From: Isoetes taiwanensis
Lineage: Eukaryota > Streptophyta > Lycopodiopsida > Isoetales > Isoetaceae
Reading direction: 5' to 3'
NCBI GenBank assembly: GCA_021234155.1
Contig: JAJEKV010000005.1
Span: forward strand, 11,739,287-11,803,286
DNA length: 64,000 nt
The notes beneath the pieces were generated by a model, which saw only the letters and a program-made list of their open reading frames with translations, was not told the origin of the DNA and did not search any database. Positions 27,607 to 38,417 of this stretch are shown piece by piece. Each line of letters opens with the position of its first letter. Within the stretch, counting starts at the first letter, position 1. The position numbers were made by a program, and so were the translations under genes.

Positions 27607-27634
27607 GCCCAGCAACGCTGGGCACTTTTTCTAG
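27607..27634 (+). other. Helitron 3' terminal hairpin and CTAG end
   Basis: GCCCAGC (27607-27613), loop AAC (27614-27616), GCTGGGC (27617-27623), then ACTTTTT and the terminal CTAG (27631-27634). A perfect 7-bp stem 7 bases before CTRR is the diagnostic end of the Helitron superfamily. Confidence 0.93.
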
Positions 27635-30600
27635 TTGATACATATATCGTAGTAATGAAGAAAAGAACACTAAGAATGCAAAGGTACTCCATTGTTAAAG
27701 AATTCAGCATCCTATCTAATCTTTGCCATTCCTCGTTTTCCTTTTTCTTTTTTTGCCTTTAAATTTTTCCCTTCTCTTTTTCCCATTTTCCCCTTCTTTT
27801 ATTTTTCGTTTTTCCCTTCACTTTTTTTTTTTCCCTTTCTTTCTTCCATTTTTACCTTTTTCCTCTCTCTCCCTCCCCTTTTTCTCGCTTGTTGTGAGTA
27901 ACACCCCTCCCTCGCCGCTACCCATCATTTTCTTCTTCGTGTGTGGGGGTTCTAATCAGAATTAAACTTCTTGTCCGGCCATAATCTGCCATTTCGGAAA
28001 CTTAAATGATCCCAAAATTCTCCAACTCCGTCCACCGTTGTTCCTTTATGTGACCCCTCCTGGCTCAATGTGACCCAAGTCCTGGCCTGTTTCTACTTTA
28101 TGTGACCCAACTCCTGGCTCATTGTTTCTTTTATAACAACATTGGAAACCCGGCTTTTTCTCCACTTTTTTCCAACGCTTGTTACAATGTCAAGCCCAAG
28201 CCCAAAGAACCCGTATATGTTATTTTCCTTTGCCTTTATTTTGTCAAAACTTTACTCTATTCTATTTGCCCTCGCGATTCAAATTTTAAGAACAAGATCA
28301 ACAACATGAGAAGCTTGGTGGTGAAGCTAACGTAAGCTTCAAAGGCTTTTTTAATGTTAAAATCTTTTTTTCTTCTTTTTTTTTCTCTTTTTTCTCAAGT
28401 AACATGCTATTAACTTCCTCTCGATTCTGATGTGAACAGCCCTAGGTCCATGTGATCGTGGGTTATTTTCGACGATTAGACATCGAAGATCATTGGGCTA
28501 TTTGGTTGTATGTCTAATTGATAATACTTCTCTGTCATCCTTCAAGTAGCGAAAGGTATCCTTGAAGTAGCGTAAGTAGAGTTAAAAAGGGGTATTACGC
28601 TGATGATCCCCTTATAAATCACCGCCTGCGATCAACACGGCTCAAGGATAGAATCCTTTGTGGACACATTAACTTTAAGGACTGCGAGAACACGATCCAA
28701 ATGATACAAAAACCCCAGTTGACAACGAAAGTTCGAGGTGGAACTGCCAATATTGGGTCATGGAAGCCCGTTATTAATAGGGAGGGACTTCTACAGTCAA
28801 GCAGAGATGTGTTTGAGGATCCATGGGAGAGTCCAAAATCGCAGAATCGCCACCACTACTAAATTGCTTTGTCAAGCTGAGGGTTTATTGCTTACTTCTG
28901 ATTTAGGGTTTTTTCCCAATATGGGTTTTTCGATGATGTCTGTTCTTTTTTCTATGGTAGAGAAGATTTGGGTTTTTTCAAATGCTTAATTCTGATGTGG
29001 GTTCCTTTTTATATAGTAAATTTCTTCTCTGGATGCTTAATTTCATTGTGGGTTCTTTTCTCGGCATGACCGCCATGACTTAATAGTTTATAAATCGATC
29101 TTAAATGTTTATCCTCACCTAATCTAGTAGTTTTGTAATGACATATATGACATATATACGTCTCACATATGTCATAAGTATATGTCCCATAATGACAATG
29201 ACAGATATAACATATGCATATTTGATATTAGAAATGACAATGATGGGCATAAGTTGAGAACCTGTAAATTGATACATATATCGTAGTAATGAAGAAAAGA
29301 ACACTAAGAATGCAAAGGTACTCCATTGTTAAAGACATCAAAGATCCTCGCCTAATCTTTGCCATTCCTCGCTTTTCCTTTTTTTTTTTTTTGCCTTTAA
29401 ATTTTCCCCTTCTTTTTCCCATTTTCCCCTTCTTTTATTTTTCGCTTTTTCCCTTCACTTTTTTTCTTTTCCCCTTTCTTCTTCCATTTTTACCTTCTTC
29501 CTCTCTCTCCCTCCCCTTTTTTCGTTTGTTGAGTAACACCCACTCCCTCACCCATCATTTTCTTCTTCGTGGTGTGTGGGGTTCTAATCGAATTCAAACT
29601 TCTTGTCCGTGGGCCATAACGGCGACGTGAACTTAAATGATCCCAAAATTCTCCAACTCCGGCCCAGCCTGTTGTTCCTTTATGTGACCCTCCTGGCTCA
29701 ATGTGACCCAAGTCCGTCCGTTTCTACTTTATGTGACCCAACTCCGGTCTGGTTGCTTCTTTATAACAACATTGGAAACCCAGTTTTTTCTCCACTTTTT
29801 TTCCAACGCTTGTTACAATGTCAAGCCCAAGCCCAAAGAACCCAGAAGTATGTTATTTTCCTTTGCCTTTATTTTGTCAAAACTCTTACTCTATTCTATT
29901 TGCCCTGTGATTCAGCCAGAAGAACAAGATCAACAACATGAGAAGCTTGGTGGTGAAGCTAACGTAAGCTTCAAAGGCTTCTTTAATGTTAGAATCTTTT
30001 TTTTCTTCTCTTTTTTTCTCTTTTTTCTGTTAACATGCTATTAACTTCCTCTGATTCTGATGTGAACAGCCCCAGGTCCATGTGACTGTGGTTATTTTCG
30101 ACGCATTAGACATCGAAGATCATTGGGCTATTTGGTTGTATGCTCCAATTGATAATACCTCTGTCATCCTTCAAGTAGCGAAAGGTATCCTTGAAGTAGC
30201 AGAAGGTAGAGTTAAAAGGGGGTATTACGTTGACGATCCCCTCTATAAATCACCTCTGAGATCAACACGGCTCAAGGATAGAATCCTTTGTGGGCACATT
30301 AACTTCGAGGATCATGAGAACACGATCCAAATGATACAAAAAAACCCCAAATGACAAACGAAAGTTCGAGGTGGAACCGCCAATATTGGGTCATGGAAGC
30401 CCGCTATTAATAGGGAGGGACTTCTACAGTCAAGGGCAGAGATGTGTTTGAGGATCTCATGGGAGAGTCCAAAACCGCGTAACCGCCACCACTACTAAAT
30501 TGCTTTGTCAAGCTTTCGAGGGTTTATTGCTTACTGATTTAGGGTTTTTTCCCAATATGGGTTTTTCGATAATGTATGTTCTTTTTCTATGGTAGAGAAA

Positions 30601-32404
30601 ATATGGGTTTTTCCAAATGCTTAATTCTGATGTGGGTTCCTTTTTATAGTAAATTTCTTCTCTCCGATGCTTAATTCTCATTGGTTCTTCTTTTCCTCGC
30701 ATGACCGCTTTACTTAATAGTTTATAAATCAGATCTTAAATGTTTATGCTCACTTGAATCTAGTAGTTTTGTAATGACATATATGACATATATATCGCCT
30801 CACATATGTCATAAGTATATGTCCCATAATGATGACAAATTTATAACATATGCATATTTGATATTAGAAATGACAATGATGGGCATAAGTTGAGAACCCA
30901 GAATTGATACATATATCGTAGTAATGAAGAAAAGAACACACTAAGATTGCAAAGGTACTCCATTGTTAAAGAATTCAAAGATCCCATCTAATCTTTGCCA
31001 TTCCTCGCTTTCCTTTTTCTTTTTTTGCCTTTTAAATTTTTCCCCTTTCTCTTTTCCCCATTTTCCCCTTTTTTTTTTTTCGCTTTTTCCTTCCTTTTTT
31101 TTTTTTTCCCCCTTTCTTCTTCCATTTTACCTTTTTCCTCTCTCTCCCTCCCCTTTTTTCTGCTTGTCCGGTAACACCCCCTCCCCTCGCCGCTACCCAT
31201 CATTTTCTTCTTCGTGGTGTGTGTGGGTCCTAATCAAGAATTCGAAACTTCTTGTCCGGTGGCGATAACGGCGACGGTAATCTTAAATGATCCCAAAATT
31301 TCCCAACTCCGTCCGTCCCGTTGCTCCTTTATGTGACCCTCCGGCCTCAATGTGGCCCAACTCCTGGCCTCCTGTTACCCAACTCCGGCCTCGTTGCTTT
31401 TTATAACAAAGATTGGAAACCCGCTTTTTCTCCACTTTTTTTCCAACGATTGTTACAATGTCAAGCCCAAGCCCAAAGAACCCGAAGTATGTTATTTTCC
31501 TTTGCCATTATTTTGTCAAAACTCTTACTCTATTCTATTTGCCCTGGTGGATTCAAAATTAAGAACAAGATCAACAAATGAGAAGCTTGATGGTGAAGCT
31601 AACGTAAGCTTCAAAGGCTTCTTTAATGTTAAAATCTTTTTTTTTTTTTTTTTTTTTCCCTCGTTAACATGCTATTAACTTCCTCCCGAAACCCGATGTA
31701 AAAATGGGTCCCGTGTCCATGTGGACTGTGGTTATTTTCGACGATTAGACATCGAAGATGCCGATCATTGGGCTATTTGGTTGTATGCTCCAATTGATAA
31801 TACCTCAGCCCTTCGTAGCTTAAAGGTATCCTTGAAGTAGCGGAAGGCGAGTTAAAGGGGTATTACGTTGATGATCCCTCTATAAATCATCGCCGGATCA
31901 ACACGTAATTCGGATAGAATCCTTTGTGGGCACATTAACTTGGAGGACCGCGAACACGCATCCAAATGATACAAAAAACCCCAGTTGACAACGAAAGTTC
32001 GAGGTGGAACTGCCAATGTTGGGTCATGGAAGCCCTACAAGTTATTAATAGGGAGAGACTTCTACAGTCAAGGTGAGATGTGTCTTTGAGGATCCATGGA
32101 GAGTCCAAAATCGGCGTAATCGCCACCACTACTAAACTGCTTTGCTATTTTCGAGGGTTTATTGCTTACTTCTGATTTAGGGTTTTTTCCCAATATGGGT
32201 TTTTCCCTGATGTCTGTTCTTTTTTCTATGGTAGAGAAGATATGGGTTTTTCCAAATGCTTAAAATTCTGATGTGGGTTCCTTTTTATATGGTAAATTTC
32301 CTCTCTAGATGCTTAATTCTGTTGTGGGTTCTTTTCTGGGCATGACTGCCAGACTTAATAGTTTATAAATCAGATCTTAAATGTTTATCCTCACCTGAAT
32401 CTAG
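27635..32404 (+). repeat. Satellite array, plus-oriented arm, part 2
   Basis: The monomer interrupted by the Helitron resumes at TTGATACATATATCGTAG. Register marks follow at 29123, 30760 and 32401, giving long monomers of 1637 and 1641 bases. These last units are the cleanest of the array and are closest to the consensus at the CTG/CAG positions. The array stops within the register mark itself (AATCTAG at 32398-32404), where the next block begins with GGTTCAATGG. Confidence 0.9.
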
Positions 32405-32436
32405 GGTTCAATGGATCATTACGATGTTATCACAAG

Positions 32437-32491
32437 CCCATTTCAAAGCGATTCACATGCTTGGAAAGGATGTGAATCGCCCTGAAATGGG
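32437..32491. repeat. Short imperfect hairpin at the outer end of the inverted-repeat element
   Basis: CCCATTTCAAAGCGATTCAC (from 32437) is mirrored by GTGAATCGCCCTGAAATGGG (to 32491), with a short loop around TGCTTGGAAAGG. Pairing is about 20 bp with few mismatches. The right arm of the larger element has one copy of this motif at about 34588-34612. Confidence 0.8.
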
Positions 32492-33886
32492 TCGATTTGG
32501 GTCTTAAGGAGGCCGAAATGGAGAAAGGATGCAGAATCAGGAAGATTGAAGCAAGATTTGGCTGCAAATAACATGATCTTGGTGACCACGAACTGCAAAA
32601 AAAAACATCCCGACCAAGGAGCCTTCTGAGAGCAGAATCGTGATGTTTCAGGGAGATTAGGGCTGGATCCGATGTGCTGAAGGCCGGATCTGTGGGCTGC
32701 AGGCCGCGTTCCTGTAAGCCATGTAAGCCACGAACATTAGGTTAATAAGCAAAAAGAAAAGTCATTTAATAGTTAATAGAAAAAAGAGGAAGCTAAGGTT
32801 ATAGATTAAGAGTAAAACATTAAGGGTTAGTTTGAAACAAAGGAATTCGAGTTAATAGATCTATCTAAAGACGAGGGTTAAGTTAAGGAATGTTAGGTTA
32901 TTGAGTGTAAGTTATTTATGATTACGACATGGGTAGCCTAACAAGTTAAGCTAGTTATATATTAAAAACCTTTGGAATTAGTTAAACTAAAGAGGGGTAA
33001 AATACAAAGCACAGGTGTTAGGTGTTATGTATGGAGGAAATTGGTAATGGAAGCATAATGATAGTTAGAACGCTATAGATTAAACCATTATTAAAGTCTT
33101 AAATATAGCTGGTAACCTTGTTTTTAGTGAATCTTTGAAAGATGGTAGATGTTTATCTTTTATTTAATAGCGATCATATTGCATTATTGAGGCTATAATA
33201 ATTAGTGAGTCATGGTTGGACTTTTTCTTGCTACATAAAGTGTGTCTTATGGAATTTACTCGATGTTGAGCTTGTTAAGGCATGTGTTACAATGTTAGTG
33301 AATTATGAGCAATTATCTATGGTGTAATTCTTTGATATAGATCTCTGGGGCCGGAGTCTAGGTGCGATGGTCTAGACTCGCGGTTTTTGCACAGTAAGAA
33401 TGTAAATGTTATTATTTGAACATCGGGCGCTGATACCGTATGGTACAACGTCATGCACAGTTAAGTGGTCCTCCAATGCTGGACGCAACGTGGATGGGTG
33501 TGTACACACGTGGTTACCCCACCTCTATGTCACTGGCCTGATCAGCCGAGTTGACCTTGCTCAGACCCAGAGGAATATTGGTTGCAATGTTGATGCTATG
33601 ATTGCTTTGTTATTACATATATGGTCTAGAATGCTGGAATTAAGTTGCAATGGTCATGCTTGTTGGACTAATAACCTGGATTGCAGGGGCGAGGCTACGG
33701 TAAGGCTAGGTTGTTGTTCTAGGTTAATGCCTTGTATCATTGATGCTAGATATGTCCTAGATCCCCGATCCCCACTTAGTCCGTGTGACTAACCCCGTGG
33801 TTGATGGTGTAAGCAGAGGTGCGAGATAGTAGCCAAGCTTCAGAAAGGCGAGAGTAGAAGTGTGTGGATTGCTATTCAATAAACTT

Positions 33887-33915
33887 GATTATTATTACTA
33901 TTATTATTATTATAT
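33887..33915 (+). repeat. ATT trinucleotide microsatellite
   Basis: About nine ATT units with one interruption (ATTACT), inside the inverted-repeat element. Confidence 0.85.
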
Positions 33916-33994
33916 ACGGGCTTGAAGCTATAATTAGTAAGAACACTCATTGTGTGCGGGGATACTGCTGAGCAATGGGCAAGTATATATTGGG

Positions 33995-34078
33995 GCGCCA
34001 GTTTTGTTGGTAAAAAAGAAAGATGGGACATTAAGGTTGTGTATTGATTACCGTATGCTTAACCAGATTACAGTTACG
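33995..34078 (+). pseudogene. Ty3/gypsy reverse-transcriptase fragment
   Basis: Translation in one frame gives [20 protein letters not shown] followed by MLNQITV. This is the highly conserved first block of the gypsy reverse transcriptase ([22 protein letters not shown]). Only about 28 codons survive: the catalytic YxDD block is absent and the frame ends soon after. It is a truncated relic, useful only for naming the debris inside the inverted-repeat element. Confidence 0.85.
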
Positions 34079-34185
34079 GGACCATGGTAGACCGCTCGAG
34101 TATTCGAACCTTGAATGTTCCTGTGGGTCGTTCCCGAGACACCGGCATAAATGGGTAGAAGCGACTACTCATAAACGTCTAGACA

Positions 34186-34268
34186 GTTTTGCCCAGTTGG
34201 TTAAGGGCATGTCGGTTAGGAACGTCACAGTTGGTATTAGAGCAGGTCTCGAGTTCGAGTCTCCATGG
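34186..34268 (+). other. tRNA-like segment or LTR primer-binding-site region
   Basis: TTGCCCAGTTGGTTAAGGGC resembles a pol III A box and GAGTTCGAGTCTCC resembles a B box, about 45 bases apart, as in tRNA-derived SINEs. However TTGGTATTAGAGCAGG between them is close to TGGTATCAGAGC, the primer-binding site for initiator tRNA-Met in plant LTR retrotransposons. Given the gypsy fragment about 110 bases upstream, either reading is possible. It is not a functional tRNA gene: I cannot fold a cloverleaf with a proper anticodon arm. Confidence 0.35.
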
Positions 34269-35334
34269 GTGCCTATATGCATGGGTAATTTGCAAAGACT
34301 TGGTAATTATTGTGACATGGTATAGCCTTGGATGCTCACAGGAACGCGGCCTGCAGCCCACAGATCCGGCATTCAGCACATTGGATCCAGCCCTAATCTC
34401 CCTGAAACATCACGATTCTGCTCTCAAAAGGCTCTTGGATCATTTCGGCCTGTTTATAAAACAAATCCGATGTTTTTTTTTGCAGTTCGTGGTCACCAAG
34501 ATCATGTTATTTGTAGCTAAATCTTGCTTCAATCTTCCTGATTCTGCATCCTTTCTTCATTTCGGCCTCCCTAAGGCCCAAATCGGCCCATTTCAGGGCG
34601 ATTCACATGCTTTGGCATAGCACCTGGAACCTGTGCTAGAAAATTCCTTCCAGCTTTTGTGGAACTTGGCACAATCGCCCTCCTTCTATTTGTTTCTGTC
34701 ACGGTATGGTTGTTGTTGATAAGCAAGATCCCATATTCGATAAATGGGGGTTCCTTCCTTTGCAGCTTTTGTTTGAATCTAAGCCCCAGAATCACTTCTC
34801 ATCTCAGCTTTTGTTTGTTCGCCGGAAATTCAACAACCCAGAATCACTTCGAGAATCTTGATAGAATCTTAGAGAATTGACAAAAATCTTGATGGCATTT
34901 CTAGAGAATACTGAAAGAATTTTAGAGAATCTAGAGGAATCTTAAGAAAATATCTCGCATATCTTGCTGCCAAAATGCCATCAAAACACAAGACACAAAT
35001 GTATGTTGAAATCCCTTGTGCTTGGAAATGTCCTTTCCACCATTCCAAACAGAGACAATTTAAACCAACAAGTGAGTCAGTAAAAAGAAATATTCATTTT
35101 CTTATTCTATGTTTATTGCGCCTGAAACATATATGGCCATAAATGCATTCCACACATCCACGACTAATGTCCGACATCGCCAAACACACGTTTCTAGTTA
35201 GCTTATTAAAAAGATATTTCGTTAACCTATAATATTTGTAAATATGACTTTTGAATTTGATGAGCCATAAAAAAATGTTACTATATTTACCAAAGCCCTT
35301 CGTTTGGAGGGCATTTTAGTGATAATAGCAAAAA

Positions 35335-37302
35335 CTAGGGACAAACTAGCTTTTCGCTTGGTAGACATATTTTGGATAATGTAGCTGCGGCTTATGAGGG
35401 CATGTATTGGGCAAGGAAACTGGTCAGAGAGTAGTGTACCTCGAACTGGACTTCACAAAACTAATAGTGTCTCATGGCTATTCCTCCATCGTAACATGAA
35501 CGCACTGGATTTTGATGTCTCCTCCTCCATTGTCTGAAAATTGTTGAGGTTTGTCAAAGAAGTGATATTTTTCAAGGGCAACCGTCACATTTTTTTCACA
35601 GTGGAAATGGACATTAGATAGGCTTATCCACTAGCCCCATTTCTGTTCATTATTGTAGCCGAAGGACTTTCGTAGATGTTCCGTAAATAGTTCCCATATA
35701 GTTTGAAACCAGTTTGCTATCTTTTTAGTGGAGGCTAGTGAAGGAAATCTTGACGTAGTAAAAAAGCTTCTGGACATTTTCTCCCTTCCATCAGGATGTC
35801 TGTTTAATTGACAAAAGTGTTGGGCCATTTGAGCACTGGACGACCAGCCTCGACTTGTTTGTGTCAGTATCCTTGGAATCTTGTCCTCTGGGCACTAGTA
35901 CTATTTTGAAATGGAGATTTCAGAGGCTTAGGCATGGGATCAAGTCATTCTCAGTCTTCAGAGGCATCTATTTTAGTGAAGACGTGCTTTTCTATCAATG
36001 GCCAGAAGAATACATGTAGCTAAGTCTATTCTCAACAATACACATGTCTTTTAGCATTGCTAGCTCCTCACTAGGTCAGAACTTTGTGTGGGGTGGCATT
36101 GAGACAGGTGCAGTTGTAAAAACACATGGAGCAAATTCATCCGCCCAAAAAGGATGGTGGCCTAGGTATGTTTGATCTTAAACTTCATGGTAAGGTTCTT
36201 CTTTTCAAGTTCCTTTGATAGATCCTGTTGGGCCATGTACAGTCATGTGGAATGCGCTGCTTATTCAGTTATTGGAACATTATATTGTTTTTGGCAAACC
36301 TGCAGTTAAACCTCGACTGCCATAAGCTCTATTCTACACTCTCAAGCCATTACTACGTGCATCTCCCATTCCGAAAGGTTTGTTCAACGCCTGGCAAACT
36401 ATGAACCCCTCGACGTCCATTAACTTGCTGCATTGCATGCAAACCTCTTTCCCATTTCCATGGCTTCCCTTCGATTGCCTCTCGCTTATGGTCTCTTTGC
36501 AACCAAGAGCTCAGAAGAGCTGGTAGCATGCTAGTGTTTCCACGTTTAATGCATGGTACTACAATGAGTAGCTTCTCAATTGGCCAACAATTCGTGAGAA
36601 ATATGATCTGACTTCGCAGGACTTCCGTGTATTGGAAATTGTCGCAGATAGCATCCTCTTACACCTAACCATGGAAAGGAGTGGATTTGGAAAACTAATG
36701 GAGACATTTCGCTGGGTAAAGACTTGATTCAACATTAAATTCCTGACATCTGCTCCCCCCTTGCCCCTATCTTTTCATTAGGCATTGACGGTGCAAGAGG
36801 AGCATCTCCATCGCATGTGGAACTGCATCAAGGATAAAAATATCATTCCCAAACACTCAATGCTTCTCTGGAAGATTGTTCATCGTTCAGTCAAAGTATA
36901 TGTGAAGGTCCATTTATTTAAGCTGTGAGTCAACCCACTGCCCTATATGCAAGTTGTTATACGAGACTATTGAACATTGCTTTGTCTTGCGTGACAATGT
37001 TCATACCACATGGACATGGATTCAGGCTCGTTTTGAATCGCATCTCAACAGTCAGCAGGTTTACTTCCAGGACATTGGGTGAGACTTAAGAAACTAGCTT
37101 TTCATATTACATGAGCGTTGGCCTACTAGACCATTTGGAAAAGCCCGTGCCACCTAGTATTAAAAAATGCTTCTTTCACTCTAGATCAGATACTTTGGGA
37201 GATCAAGGATAGATTATATGATCAATATTTGTTGTCCACACAATCTGATGATGATAAAGATGAGATTTGGGATCTTATCTCTATCTCATCTAATCGCTCT
37301 TA
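35335..37302 (+). mobile_element. Degenerate plant L1-type LINE (reverse transcriptase to zf-RVT)
   Basis: Frame-shifted pieces in one direction follow the order of a plant L1 ORF2. About 35338-35420 encodes SFSLGRHILDNVAAAYEGMY (compare GRxIxDNxxxAxE in the reverse transcriptase). About 35610-35665 encodes AYPLAPFLFIIVAEGL (compare GCPLSPxLFxxxxEGL). Near 36085-36200 come WGG and PKKDGGLGMFDLKLHGK. From 36939 the frame gives CPICKLLYETIEHCFVLRD, a CxxC...HC zinc-binding segment of the zf-RVT domain, then WTWIQARF. A last piece at about 37192-37302 ends SISSNRS and a stop. The catalytic block is not intact and there are many stops, so it is dead. The endonuclease half is missing, as in 5'-truncated LINEs. 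Confidence 0.85.
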
Positions 37303-37424
37303 ATATGTTGTAACGTTTTTGAGTTGCTAGAGTAAGTTATACTTCCTCCCAAGGAAAAAAGAAAGGTAGGGGCATTTTGGTGATTTTCCTTGAAACAATG
37401 GTCGAGATTATGATGGTTGGCGGA

Positions 37425-37644
37425 CTCTCTAGAAGGATATTACTACCTCTAAAACGTCTACAATCTGCACGCCCTTGATTCTTACCTCTAAGGAGCTTGT
37501 TTGCATTTGTTTGTTGTAACATATAAAAAGAATGCCCCAACTCTCTAGAAGGATATTACTACCTTAAAACGTCTACAATCGATTCTTACCTCTAAGGAGC
37601 TTGTTTGCATTTGTTTTTTGTAACATATAAAAAGAATGCCCCAA
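37425..37644 (+). repeat. Tandem duplication in the RPL27 promoter region
   Basis: Two adjacent copies, 37425-37540 and 37541-37644. Each starts CTCTCTAGAAGGATATTACT and ends with AACATATAAAAAGAATGCCC. The second copy lacks about 11 bases (CTGCACGCCCT) present in the first. Each copy carries its own TATAAAAAG, so the duplication doubles the putative core promoter directly upstream of RPL27. Confidence 0.9.
37626..37633 (+). promoter_or_regulatory. Proximal TATA box of RPL27
   Basis: TATAAAAA lies 88 bases before the start codon. A second, identical box at 37522-37529 lies in the upstream copy of the duplicated segment. Which one is used cannot be told from sequence; the spacing to the telo-box favours the proximal one. 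Confidence 0.55.
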
Positions 37645-37672
37645 AAATAATAACCCTTAGGATTTTCTCTCA

Positions 37673-37681
37673 AAACCCTAA
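37673..37681 (+). promoter_or_regulatory. Telo-box (AAACCCTAA) near the RPL27 transcription start
   Basis: AAACCCTAA sits 33 bases before the ATG within CTCTCAAAACCCTAAAGCAG. Telo-boxes near transcription starts are a known hallmark of plant ribosomal-protein and translation-factor genes and act with other elements in dividing cells. Its position here agrees with the identity of the gene. Confidence 0.75.
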
Positions 37682-37713
37682 AGCAGAGCAGAGCGCCGAA
37701 GTAGGAGGCGCCA

Positions 37714-38417
37714 ATGGTGAAATTCTTGAAGCCCACGAAGGTGGTTGTGCTGCTTCAGGGCAGATATGCTGGACGCAAGGCCGTTATCGTTAAAAACTTT
37801 GACGATGGTACGCAACAGAGACCATATGGCCATGCTCTGGTTGCCGGAATCGCCAAGTATCCCCGCAAGGTGTTTGTTTTTCATTGCCTGTGCTTTTTAT
37901 CACTTCTTGCTTGCTTTTCATTACCTGTGCTTTTTGTCACTAGGATTACTTTATATTCTCAATTTTATTTGGAATGTGATCAGGTCGTGAGGAAATTATC
38001 TGCCAAGAAAATTGCAAAGCGATCTCGTTTGAAACCCTTCATTAAGATTGTCAACTACAACCATATCATGCCTACCAGGTAAGGGATATTCATTTGGTAT
38101 CAACTTCTTGTCCAAAGATCCTCAAGCTTTTTTATGTTACTATCCTGCAGATATACTCTGGATGTTGATTTGAAAACCACTGTTGTCATGGACAAACTTG
38201 AGGGCAAAGCCAAAAGAATAGAAGCCCGAAAGGTATGCTTTTTGTAGATCATTTCTTTAAAATAGAGCCTTTCTTATGGAAATGCTACGTGTAGAATGCA
38301 TTTTTATGTGGATTCATTTCAGTTAAAATTAATTTTATGCAGGAAGTGAAAGGACTGTTCGAAGAAAGATTCAAGACGGGCAAGAACCGTTGGTTTTTTA
38401 CAAAATTGCGTTTTTAA
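37714..38417 (+). CDS. RPL27: 60S ribosomal protein L27 (eL27), four coding exons
   Basis: Structural protein of the cytosolic large ribosomal subunit. Exons: 37714-37869, 37984-38078, 38151-38232 and 38343-38417. All three introns (114, 72 and 110 bases) are GT-AG. The spliced product is 135 residues, the family's normal length. It begins [20 protein letters not shown] (KOW-type segment), continues with [15 protein letters not shown], then [17 protein letters not shown] across the second splice, and ends [19 protein letters not shown], the invariant C-terminus of eL27. Splice phases are 0, 2 and 0. The ATG is the first after the telo-box and has a purine at -3. No frame break is seen, unlike the surrounding repeats. 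The gene lies alone between a dead LINE and decayed DNA, with a duplicated promoter segment upstream. It is probably functional. Confidence 0.97.

Larger units (their letters stand above)
23652..27634 (+). mobile_element. Non-autonomous Helitron (3983 bp) inserted in a satellite monomer
   Basis: The element starts with TCTATATATACAATAAAGGG, the usual plant Helitron 5' form (TC plus an AT-rich start). It ends with a GCCCAGC-AAC-GCTGGGC hairpin, 7 further bases and CTAG. The host base before it is A (23651) and the base after it is T (27635), the Helitron target. Removing exactly 3983 bases restores a satellite monomer of 1632 bases, the normal length, with an intact CAGAAATTGATAC sequence. I found no Rep or helicase motif in either strand, so it should be non-autonomous. 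Its interior is unlike the satellite and contains a tandem duplication at 24540-24866. Short frames at 24107-24400 (plus) and 25560-25919 (minus) match nothing I recognise. Orientation is given by the TC and CTAG ends. Confidence 0.92.
32470..34615. mobile_element. Inverted-repeat-bounded element or pair of inverted LTR-like fragments
   Basis: The left arm (about 32470-32718) and right arm (about 34332-34615) are reverse complements at roughly 90% by eye. They share runs such as GATGTTTCAGGGAGATTAGG, GGGCTGCAGGCCGCGTTCCT and CATGATCTTGGTGACCACGA. The right arm has about 30 extra bases around 34440-34470. The interior (about 1.6 kb) holds an ATT microsatellite, a Ty3/gypsy reverse-transcriptase fragment and a tRNA-like segment. 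I see no transposase, and no clear target-site duplication outside the arms. It could be a foldback or Mutator-like element, or two copies of one LTR in opposite orientation with retrotransposon debris between them. Confidence 0.7.

Noticed and set aside
34186-34268. Functional tRNA gene
   Set aside because: A and B boxes are present, but no acceptor stem or anticodon arm can be paired. SINE or LTR primer-site origin is more likely.
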